From Hydnum rufescens UP504 (taxonomy: Eukaryota > Basidiomycota > Agaricomycetes > Cantharellales > Hydnaceae), in the NCBI GenBank assembly GCA_014904985.1, contig MU129018.1, forward strand, positions 57,363 through 121,362: DNA of 64,000 nt, read 5' to 3'. Under the pieces are notes generated by a model, which saw only the letters and a list, made by a program, of their open reading frames with translations, did not search any database and was not told the origin of the DNA. Of this stretch, positions 1 to 8,782 are shown piece after piece (the first letter of the stretch is position 1; each line of letters starts with the position of its first letter). A program made the translations under genes and the position numbers.

Positions 1-250
1 CACATGGTGCCTTAGTGCAATCCAACAGACTATCATTTATTCCTCCACCCGTTTTAGACAGATATTTAGTATTTATTATCTATTTTTATCTAGGTATTTA
101 TTATCTATCCATATGAGTTGGTACTGCCCCTAATTGGGTGCTCTTTCGAGCCCGGAAAGTCCCAGCGTTGAGTTGTTTGTTTTGATGATTACCTAACCTA
201 CCTCGTTCGTATATAGGACAACCCACAGGATCCCGCAGAACTAGAACAGG
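1..250. other. no gene recognised, repeat-rich edge
   Basis: AT-rich start of the window with a short direct repeat of TATTTATTATCTAT near 70-110. I see no coding signal that resembles a protein family. Open frames here are shadows in repeat sequence. Confidence 0.4.
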
Positions 251-390
251 ACCACACCCGCCACGGTGGGTGCGTGGTCCTATAGGTGAGTTCCTCCTAC
301 TATATACAGCCATGCAAAAAGGGCAGCAAAAGCTGCCCTTTTTGCACTCCTTTAACATTTTAACTAACACACATATTATTTCCATTCTAG
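251..390 (+). repeat. hairpin plus intron-shaped module 1
   Basis: An imperfect G/C-rich hairpin (251-280) is followed six bases later by an intron-shaped segment: donor GTGAGT at 286, an internal hairpin with 15-bp arms at 313-327 and 332-346, CTAAC at 364-368 and acceptor TAG at 388-390. The 105-bp segment has every spliceosomal signal expected of a fungal intron. The same design recurs at 513, 814, 2250 and 2550. Confidence 0.75.
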
Positions 391-512
391 GTTTAAGGTT
401 GTTGTGAATAACAACAATACAAAACACCTGGAAATCAATGTGGGCCGAAATCCATCCAAGACCCTGCATACATGTGCAGCCCCCAAACCCACGCGATGAC
501 AGATAAAACATG

Positions 513-653
513 GCACCACACACCCACTGCGGCGGGTGTGTGGTGCTATCTGGTGAGTTCCATCCCCCAATAGATACAGCCGCGCAAGAAGGGCAGCTGT
601 TGCTGCCCTTTTGCGCTCTTTGACATTTGAAACTAACATACTATATGTGCCAG
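513..653 (+). repeat. hairpin plus intron-shaped module 2
   Basis: A near-perfect hairpin at 513-546 has arms built on CACACCC and GGGTGTG. Then come donor GTGAGT at 553, an internal hairpin at 582-616, CTAAC at 633-637 and a probable acceptor CAG at 651-653. Design and spacing match module 1. Confidence 0.7.
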
Positions 654-715
654 AGGGCGACGTGTCAAATGAGCACGCGACAGATGAGAACGCGCCCAGA
701 AAGTGGCCCCGGGAA

Positions 716-740
716 CCACACCCGCCACGGCGGGTGTGGC
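716..740. repeat. solo G/C-rich hairpin, module 3
   Basis: A hairpin with CCACACCCGCC / CGGGTGTGG arms like those heading the other modules, but no intron-shaped segment with the second hairpin follows it. It may be a degraded or partial module. Confidence 0.6.
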
Positions 741-813
741 CTATATACGGTGGGCCCCCACCCCCACGACCTTGCATATCAAAACCCGGCTGACAATACA
801 CAGGGTATATAAA

Positions 814-953
814 GTACCACACACCCGCCGCTGCGGGTGTGTGGTACTACAAGGTGAGTTTTTTTTTATTAATCCTGCAGTGCAAGAAGAGCAGCATAAG
901 CTGCTCTTCTTGCAATGCTTTATTGTCTAACTAACGTATTGTTTTTTCCCTAG
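814..953 (+). repeat. hairpin plus intron-shaped module 4
   Basis: A perfect hairpin (814-847) is followed by CAAG|GTGAGT with the donor at 854, an internal perfect hairpin with 15-bp arms (881-895 and 900-914), CTAACTAAC near 928-936, a T-rich tract and acceptor TAG at 951-953. The 100-bp segment is a textbook short fungal intron in outline. Confidence 0.75.
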
Positions 954-984
954 ATCTTGGACTCGAATCCGAATGAACCCCCGA

Positions 985-1165
985 CCCCAAACCTGCCAAA
1001 TGAACACCTGGCAAATGAAGATCCGGCGAGCTGAACCCCGTGACCCCAAACCCACCAAATGAACACCCGGCGAATGAAGATCTGGCGAGCCGAACCCCAT
1101 GACCCACCCAATGACCCAAACCCGCCGAGCTGAACCCCATGACCCAAACCCGCCAAACCAAGCCA
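985..1165. repeat. 59-60 bp minisatellite
   Basis: About three degenerate copies of a 59-60 bp C/A-rich unit. Each contains CCAAATGAACACC, GAAGATC and GAACCCC steps; copies begin near 985 and 1044 and the last is shortened. It lies directly downstream of the acceptor of module 4. Similar but shorter sequence follows modules 6 and 7, so it behaves like the exon between intron-shaped units. Confidence 0.65.
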
Positions 1166-1182
1166 AACCCCCCCACATGAAG

Positions 1183-1250
1183 GTAAGGTTTTTTTTCCTT
1201 TGGCTACGATCGCGCAAGAAGAGCAGCCTCTGGCTGTTCTTCTTGGGTGC
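1183..1250 (+). repeat. degenerate module 5
   Basis: AAG|GTAAGG donor-like site at 1183 followed by a T-rich tract and an imperfect copy of the internal hairpin (1212-1250). No clear branch site or acceptor follows before the TAA microsatellite. Confidence 0.5.
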
Positions 1251-1284
1251 ATGGGTGAGCCCCACGGGGTGAGCCTATCATTGT

Positions 1285-1485
1285 ATATAATAATAACATT
1301 AGTAATAATGATAATAATAATAATAATAAATAAATAATCCATGGCTAGGGGCCCCTGGGGCCCCTGGGCTGCTTGAGGGGCTGCTTGGGGGCCCCTTGAT
1401 TGTATTGCAGGGGCCCCCGGGGGCCCCCTGGTGTAAACATCTAGTTAGATATGATAAATGCAATGCTCATCATATCTAATATGAT
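1285..1485. repeat. TAA microsatellite and GGGGCCCC-rich block
   Basis: An interrupted TAA/ATA microsatellite (1285-1338) is followed by repeated GGGGCCCC palindromes (1348-1430). Then comes a partial copy of the arm sequence of the large palindrome at 1976-2217; the CTAGTTAGA and AAATGCAA steps recur around 1441-1462. Confidence 0.6.
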
Positions 1486-1975
1486 ATGGAAAAGTGACTG
1501 ACCAGGCTGGTACGGACCATCAACATCGACCTTCAGTAACACAGTGCCCACAGTGACACATTCTGGTGTGCCTGTCTATCCTACCAATCCGACCTCAATG
1601 ACCAGCTCTGTGTCACTATCTCCCATTCAGTTTGATCTCTCCAATATCTCCACTGATCAACTCAATCTATGGACTTCTCTTCTTTTTCCACAAGACTCAA
1701 ATAACCATAATCTCTTCTAATGTCCCAGTGACCTTGTCTCATGACTTATACTCTTCTAATTCCACCCCTGTGTATAACTACATCATGTCTTATAGTTTTC
1801 TAATCCCACTCCTGTGTATAAATACTCCTCTGTGTCCATAGTTTGTACATACACCTCATAATAGAAGTTGCTTCTACTACAGTGGTACGGGAGAGAGAGT
1901 CCTAGTTGAGATCTATAAGTTGGAGCTTGGTTTGATATGTGAAGTCCCACACAGGGGCCCCTGGGGGCCCCTGCC
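1486..1975. other. unassigned AT-rich stretch
   Basis: Pyrimidine-rich sequence with open frames of up to 69 codons but no recognisable family. The run GACTGACCAG near 1496 recurs near 3169, just upstream of the copia remnant, which suggests related repeat sequence. No gene is supported. Confidence 0.4.
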
Positions 1976-2217
1976 TGAACCATGGAAATCAGGTTAGCCG
2001 GCCCCAGGGGCCCCAGCATCAAAACCTCTAGTTAGACTATATAAATGCAAGGCTCATAATATCTAACTAGACCTACATTTGTGGCTGACTGAGTTGCAAC
2101 TCAGTCAGCCACAAATGTAGGTCTAGTTAGATATTACGAGCCTTGCATTTATATAGTCTAACTAGAGGTTTTGATGCTGGGGCCCCTGGGGCCAGCTAAC
2201 CTGATTTCCATGGTTCA
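1976..2217. repeat. 242-bp near-perfect palindrome
   Basis: Two 121-bp arms meet without a spacer at GTTG|CAAC (centre 2096/2097). The left arm starts TGAACCATGG and the right arm ends with its complement. Only a few mismatches are visible across the arms. A further direct copy of the central part (CTACATTTGTGGCTGACTGA) follows at 2219-2238. It could be a foldback element or two MITE copies joined head to head. Confidence 0.8.
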
Positions 2218-2249
2218 CCTACATTTGTGGCTGACTGAGTTGGGTCCCA

Positions 2250-2400
2250 GTACCCCACACCCGCTGCAGCGGGTGTGGGGTACTACAAGGTATTTTTTAT
2301 TGTTTCATTTCTTATTCTTGTGGTGCAAAAAGAGCAGCATATGCTGCTCTTTTTGCGTTGCATTCATTCATTTTTTACTAACCTATTGTTATTTCTCTAG
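2250..2400 (+). repeat. hairpin plus intron-shaped module 6
   Basis: A perfect hairpin (2250-2283) is followed by CAAG|GTATTT with the donor at 2290, an internal hairpin of 14-bp arms (2325-2338 and 2343-2356), ACTAAC near 2377-2382 and acceptor TAG at 2398-2400. The intron-shaped segment is 111 bp. Confidence 0.75.
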
Positions 2401-2549
2401 ATCCTGGCCAGAACCCACCCGAACCCCCGACCATAAACCCACAGAACGACACACTGCGAACGAAACCCGCAAACGACCCCCCACAAATGAAAACTGCAGG
2501 GAGGACCTATACAACCCACCATATGTATGAACTGGAGTACAGGGCCTCA

Positions 2550-2704
2550 GTACCCAACACCCGCTGCAGTGGGTGTGGGGTACTGCAAGGTCAGTTTTCT
2601 TTTTCTTCTTATTTTTTATTCTTGTGGTGCAAAAAGAGCAGTGTAAGCTGCTCTTTTTGTGCTGCATTACTGTTCAACTAATCTTTCATTTTAAATTTCT
2701 CTAG
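2550..2704 (+). repeat. hairpin plus intron-shaped module 7
   Basis: A near-perfect hairpin (2550-2583) is followed by CAAG|GTCAGT with the donor at 2590, an internal hairpin (about 2627-2662), CAACTAAT near 2675 and acceptor TAG at 2702-2704. The bases after the acceptor (ATCCTG) match those after modules 4 and 6. Confidence 0.75.
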
Positions 2705-2954
2705 ATCCTGAACCAGAACTTGTGTACACCCCCAACCACAAACCTGCCGAATGACCTGCCGCAAACGAAAACCGCGAACAAGCACCCATGAACAAAAATC
2801 CGCTCCCTCGAGGGAGTGCCCAAATGGACCCAGCCCCGACCGGGGCATATGGACCCCACTCAGGTGTGGTGGGTATATGCAGGTGCATGACCTGCAGGAA
2901 CCATGCCCCCCCCTGTGGTGGCAGACCCCAGGGGGGATAATATGTATATAGCAT

Positions 2955-3021
2955 AATATGTATATAATTATAGTAGTAATAATAATAATAATAATGATAA
3001 TAATAACAATAAATAAATATA
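2955..3021. repeat. TAA microsatellite
   Basis: Interrupted TAA repeat resembling the one at 1285-1338 and likewise placed after a module and a G/C-rich tract. Confidence 0.7.
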
Positions 3022-3062
3022 TAATCTAGCACAGCCATGGATTGGCTGAAATGAATCAGAAT

Positions 3063-3163
3063 GGCCGTATTTTGGCCGTATTTTGGCCGTATTTTGGCCA
3101 TACTGTCTGGGGACCTATTAGGTACCATTTTCTGCCCCGAAAATGGTACCTAATTAGGTCCCC
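3063..3163. repeat. 11-bp tandem repeat and hairpin
   Basis: Three to four copies of TTTTGGCCGTA (3063-3101) run into a 23-24 bp inverted repeat (3109-3131 and about 3140-3163, loop CTGCCCCG). The arms contain GGTACC. It lies just left of the copia remnant. Confidence 0.7.
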
Positions 3164-3309
3164 AATTTGACTGACCAGCCTGGAAGCGAACCAGCCCAAC
3201 GAATAACAACAGAAATACAGTCTCCCATCTACACACTGGCTGAACCAGATTTTGATTTGACAGTCATTGGAGCTCCCAACCCTTCTTCTATAGTGGGCAA
3301 TCATATTAC

Positions 3310-5884
3310 ATAACATTTATGGATGACATGATGTGATATACAAAAATTCCGGTCATACAGACAAAAGATGAGGCCTTTAATGCCTACAAAGACTTTGTAG
3401 CATGGGCAAAAACCCAACATGGAGTTCAAATTAAAAGACTTTGGTCTGACTGTGAGGGCGAATATACAAGTACCGCATTCAGCACATTCTTACATAATCA
3501 GGGGACAGAACAACAATGAACCACACACAATACTCCACAACATAATGGAGTTGCCGAGTTCCTAAATAGACAAATCCTTGAGCAAACCCATGCTATGTTG
3601 CATCAATCCAGATTACCCAAAAATATGTGGGGGGAGGCAGTGAATTGGGCCATATGGCTTAAAAACCATACTTCCACATGGGTTTTAGGGAACATGACCC
3701 TGCTTGAATGACTCACAAAAGAAAAACCAAATTTAGGAAATGTTCCTGAATGGGGCCAATGAGTCTGGGTCCATAATGACTCAGGATCCAAATTGGATGA
3801 ATGGGCAAATGAGGCATTTTGGGTGGGCTATGATAATGAGAGCCCCCATGCCCATAAAATTTATTGGAAGGGATGGAATAAGATTTCTGTCAAACAAAAT
3901 GTCAAGTTTGTGATGCCAACAATTGAAATTCCATTTGATATGCCTGCCTCGAGCTCAATGCAAAATGCCACATCCTCTACCCCCTATATAAATCCAGATC
4001 AGGAAACTGCCCATACTGATCCTAATGGCTCAGATGATAAAAAAAGCATTAAATCTGGACCATCTACCCCCATTTGACCCTATATTCCATTGGAAACACC
4101 TCCCACACTGAAAAAGACCTGGCCCACTGAACCTGAGTGACATTCAGCATGTGTCCCAAAACCCTTGCAGTATGTACAACACCTCAAACAAGGTGAAGGT
4201 ACTGTACATGGGTATATGAATTCCAAGCCAGGTGATAAAATACCTGGTGTCAGGGGAGCACTGCCACCCCTGAAGTTAATCTTGCAAATGATGCCATGTA
4301 TCACATGGAATTCAATGATGCTGTTTACAGGGCAATACAAGACATTGATGGAGATCCCAAGTCCTTGGAGGAGGCAAAATTAAGAACAGATTGGCCAAAA
4401 TGGAAGGAGGCCATTGACATAGAACTCAAAACTGTTTAAGACACCGGAACCTGGGAGGAAGTGCCATGGCCACAGGGCAAAAATATTGTTGACTGCAAAC
4501 TTGTATTCAAAATAAAATGAAAAGCCAATGGTACTATCCAAAAATACAAGGCATGGCTTGTGGCCCACAGATTTACTCAAATATACAGTGTTGATTACTA
4601 TGAAACCTATTTCCCAGTGGCATGACTTGCCAGTTTCTGTATGATTATTGCAATGGCTGTGGAGAAAGACTGGGAAATTGATTCATTCAACTTTAATGGC
4701 ACTTACCTAAATGGTGAATTAGATGCAGATGAAGAGATATACATGCAATTCCCCCCTGAATATAAACCTCAAGGGAAGAACACTATTCTGTGACTATGAA
4801 AGACACTCTATGGTCTTAAACAAGCCAGAAGATGATGGTATGACTCACTTTCATGGGCACTTAATGATCTCATATTTAGTGTGAGCCATGCTGACCCTGG
4901 TGTTTTCCATATACAAACAAATGGAGAAAAATTAATATTGGTGATTCACATTGACAATTGTACATTCACTGGTGCATCAAGAAAATTACTTGATGAATAC
5001 AAAAAGAAAATCAATGAAAAATATGCCATTATGGACCTAGGGCCACTACATTGGCTATTAGGAATTAAAGTCAAACAAGACTGTGATTTATGGACAATCC
5101 AATTATCACCTGATTCTCCCTTGGTGATGCAAAATCCGTTAACACTCCAATGGAACCAGGGGCCACATATACCCAAATTGATAAAGAAAGTAATCCTGTG
5201 AATATTGAACAAATGAGGCATACCCCCTATCACGAGGCTATAGGCAGCCTTATGTATGTGTCTGTGGCCACAAGGCCAGACATTTCTTTTGCTGTATCCA
5301 CATTATCTCAATTCCTTGATAATCTGGGACTGATACATTGGGAAGCAGTTAAATGGGTCATATGATACTTAGCCAGAACAAAACAATATAATCTTGTATA
5401 TGGCACTGAGCCACACAATCTACTCAGTTTTACAGATGCTGATGGGGCCACACAAGACCATAGATGTGCCATCTCCAGATATGTGTATCTAATTAATGGT
5501 GGAACTGTCTCATGGAGTTCAAGAAAACAAGAACTTGTTACTCTATCAACTGCCAAGGCAGAATACATTGCCATGACTCATGCAGCAAAAGAGGGCATAT
5601 GGCTACAAAGCCTAATTGCTGAGTTATTTCATTTTTCCCCTGAACCTACAACTCTCTATTGTGACAATCAGGCCATGATAAAACTTGCTATGGGTGATGA
5701 TTATCACACCTGGACAAAACACATTAATATCTGATTTCACTTTATCCACCAGACAATTAAGGATGGATCATTTAATTTTTTTTACTGCCCTATGGAGCAC
5801 ATGATGGCTGATATACTTATGAAAGCACTTGTGGGTGCAAGATCAGACTGCCATGTTGCCAGACTTGGATTGTGTCATGCTTGA
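3310..5884 (+). pseudogene. Ty1/copia retrotransposon pol, 5'-truncated pseudogene
   Basis: Remnant of a Ty1/copia polyprotein, which copies element RNA into DNA and inserts it. In order I read the integrase core (FMDDM at about 3318, SDCEGEY at 3446-3466, the HNGVAE step at 3541), the reverse transcriptase (KLVFKIK, LYGLKQARR; the YVDD box is degraded to HIDN near 4950), and the RNase H region (SWSSRKQE, STAKAEYIA, YCDNQA). Gag, protease and the 5' LTR are missing, so it starts inside integrase. The frame is interrupted at least eleven times by TGA where family members have arginine (for example 3334, 3517, 3709, 4518, 4623, 4791, 4833, 5363, 5732), plus TAA at 4437. That pattern suggests CGA to TGA (and CAA to TAA) C-to-T decay. 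It is clearly non-functional. A polypurine tract and probable LTR follow the last stop at 5882. Confidence 0.9.
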
Positions 5885-6218
5885 GGGGGAGTGTTGGAAT
5901 AAAAATAAAGAGTTAATTATATAATCAGCCTGAAGTGGTAATACCCCTATATGGACTTAACACCATATCAAGCATGACTCCCCTACCACCCTCTTATGGT
6001 AATAATATACCTAAGAGAACATTCTATATCCTTCTTGTTGATGCCAGTAGTGTAGCACCTGAACATTCCACTGTTCTCCTGTATTTTCTTTAATGTCTTG
6101 TACATAGTATAAAAGGGTGAGCTTGAGCTTGCCTACAGATCTAAGGACTCTTTAATATATCCTTCCTGCTAATTCACCTGAGCAACTAGGGCTCTCCAGT
6201 CTATCAAATATGCTCACA
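5885..6218 (+). mobile_element. polypurine tract and probable 3' LTR of the copia element
   Basis: The stop of the pol remnant is followed at once by GGGGGAG (PPT) and then TGTTGGAATAAA at 5892, a typical LTR start. Inside it TATAAAAG at 6108-6115 fits the LTR promoter. The right end is uncertain; CA-ending candidates lie at 6218 and 6230. No matching 5' LTR was found in the window. Confidence 0.65.
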
Positions 6219-6284
6219 TCTGCTTAGTCATCAGGGGAAATATCATTATCATCTGTAGCCTCACACTACAAGGCCTTATGAGCC

Positions 6285-8627
6285 ATGGAGAATTCAGATA
6301 ATGCTGATGTTGAGTTGATCATACTTGTTCATGGGGAACAAAAAAGTGCAGAAAAATAGGCTCCCCAGGGACACAAGGAAGTCTACTAGGCCACCACCTC
6401 ACCATATGGTGGATATTGATGTATCTCCTCCAGTCTCACCCACAATACCTAAAATTAGATCCAAGCCAAAACCCAGGTTCCTCCCTCCAATAACCATCAG
6501 TGAAGAATCTGCATGTCTGAGGATAGATCTTTCAAGCCCAGAGGACCAACCAATCACAACTAGAGGCAGCCACATGGGTGGAGGCTACACAAATGAGCCA
6601 ACAAACCCTCTTTTGCTGCTTGCTGGAGTTGCAGACATGTTTGAAACCACATCTGATAACAGGCACCCCAATATGCTGATGGATCACAATGACAAAAATG
6701 ACTGCCATCCTTGTTCCAATCCAAATATGGAGGTAGGAAGTCCCCTAGCCACAAACAGGTGGAATGTATCAAGAAAATGATTGGGTCTGTGATTGATTGT
6801 GGCTGCCACTGACAAAGGAACTGATTTTTCATCTCAGCTAGCAATGATGAGAGCCTAACTGCACAGCATGAAACAAGAGAGACAAATAGATTAGATGATT
6901 TGGACATGGATTAGTAATGCAAGCTCATATATCTTTACTGCACTTCACCTGTTTATCCCAAACCCCAGAATGCTCATCTGGCCCTTCAGCCTTCACCCAT
7001 ACTGGGCAAAGTTACAACAAAGGTGGTCCAGGAGCACCATTATGCCCCCCCACCAAGAAACCAAACAAGTCAACTTCTGCAGTCCTGAGGTATGCACTAT
7101 GGATCTAATCAAAAAGCTGTACAGGGCTGCCTGATTCAGATGATGAGTCTGAAAATGAGGTTTCCAAGTTTGACATCACATACAAAATTGATACTGGGAA
7201 CAAGAACAAGGTCCCTAATCTCTTGAGCAATACATCCTATAAAAAATGGAGGGAACAAATTACCAGTGCATCAGGTTTTCAAGAGACTTGGAAGTGGTGC
7301 CTTGCTCTTGCATGGAAGTTTGCAAATGAACTGAAGAACAAAACAGGTGACAGTATTGATGATTCCCATGACTACCAGTACATGCTCAATGAAGTGAATC
7401 AGAACCACCATGAACACAAGAACAATCCAGCAAAGCCTCTGAAAAAGCTGGCAATTCTTGTCCTCAACAACAAGGTTCATTTGGTTACTCCAGATCTTGT
7501 CCATGACATCTGCCAATAGCAGTTTCATATTATGCAGGATGATGAGGATGAGAAAGGCACAAAAGCAAAGTCAGGCACCCAGGCAAGATTGAAATCTAAG
7601 GCAACAAGGAAGAAGAAAGTCTTGTCTTCTGAATCATCAAGTTCTTCAGAGGATGATGCTGATGATACATCCACCTCTGATTCAGATTCAGATTCTGATG
7701 CCTCAAGTGTCAAACACAAGAGAAGGAATGTGAAAGGGAAGAAAAAGTATAAGCAGGATAGGATCAAATCACTGGTTGAATGGATTTGTGGTGGCATCTC
7801 CAACTGTGAGACACATCATGGTGTGAAGTGTTGTGTCACTAATGATGGCAATCACATCCCCTGGACCCATGATGACTTAAAGAAGTGGGAAATTGCTATC
7901 ATACATCCACTCCCCTTAGGATGCCTTCAAAACTTCTGACAATACACCATAGATCTCAAAAAAGGGGAAAGCCACCCTTACAATGCCTCCTGATGATCTT
8001 ATTGCTCAATCAAATCTGGCAGTGCCTGGACCTGCCACAAAGTGAAATTCTATGACTCATGGTGCTGGCAGACAATTACCAATGAATCTTACACTCAATA
8101 TGGCTCCCCTGACTAGCTCATGAGGCCCATTGCCTTATGATCCTCAACTATTCTCACAACCACAGCCCACTCCCTTCTATGGTCCTCCTGGATATTATCC
8201 ACTTCCCTATCCACCTATGTACAATGGGCCATGCCACCCATTTTTCCCACCAGCCATAGGTGTCAAACAAGACCATGTGTCTAGGTACCATCAACAACCA
8301 CAGACCCAGCCAGAGCATTGCTTTAGTAGCAATAGACCTTAACCCCGCCCTGCTGACTGGTATCCACCAATAAAAACCTGGCTTCAAGATCTCAATGGTA
8401 ATCCTGTCTTATGTGCTGATGGCCAGAACCTTGCCCACCTTGCATCCCCATTATGGCATGAAGGTTTCACACATGTCAACCAGTTGGTCCACTGATGTGG
8501 AAAGGAGGGTGAACAGGCTCTTGTTGACCTGGGAATTGGCATCAAGATTGGTGAGGCTGATGTAATATATAATGAAGCAAAAAAGTGTGTGAAGAAGGTG
8601 GATCATGAGTGGCAGAAGAAGAATTAA
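6285..8627 (+). pseudogene. unidentified decayed gene, possibly transposon-borne
   Basis: A chain of open frames in one orientation seems to be the wreck of one gene. It starts with ATG at 6285 (MENSDNA), then a proline-rich block (6325-6777), a block with WREQITSASGFQ (7223-7519) and an acidic serine/aspartate run followed by GKKKYKQDRIKSL (7532-7939). A Pro/Tyr-rich stretch (8130-8339) and a C-terminal segment with WYPPIKTWLQ and ALVDLGIGIKIG (8360-8627) complete it. I do not recognise the family. The C-terminal segment resembles a small helical interaction domain, which is inference. Frames are broken by stops and frameshifts. The 50-bp leader around the ATG (6269-6318) recurs inverted at the start of the transposase pseudogene at 11478, so both may belong to one element. 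Confidence 0.45.
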
Positions 8628-8782
8628 CTTTGTTCTTCCCCTAATATTCCCTTACCCATATCTAATTGTCTCATCACTCCTTTGCTCAATATTCCATTCA
8701 ATATCCTCACCATTAGGACCTCAACCTTCCTTAGTTTCATTCTTGCACTTTTAACTCTAACTCTCCTTAATATCTTCATTTC

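Noticed and set aside
927..1342. Overlapping minus-strand open frames of 81-130 codons
   Set aside because: They come from the 59-60 bp minisatellite and microsatellite; all frames are open because of the repeat and no family is recognised.
1486..1840. Possible 5' LTR or gag of the copia element
   Set aside because: No match to the 3' LTR beginning TGTTGGAATAAA and no gag motifs; only GACTGACCAG recurs near 3169.
2171..2530. 119-codon plus-strand frame, and a similar start on the minus strand at 2022
   Set aside because: Both share MMLGPLGPANLISMV because they begin in the two arms of the palindrome; the rest crosses the hairpin modules.
251..2704. Hairpin repeats as a CRISPR array
   Set aside because: Spacing is irregular, there are two different hairpins per unit with intron signals, and the genome is eukaryotic.
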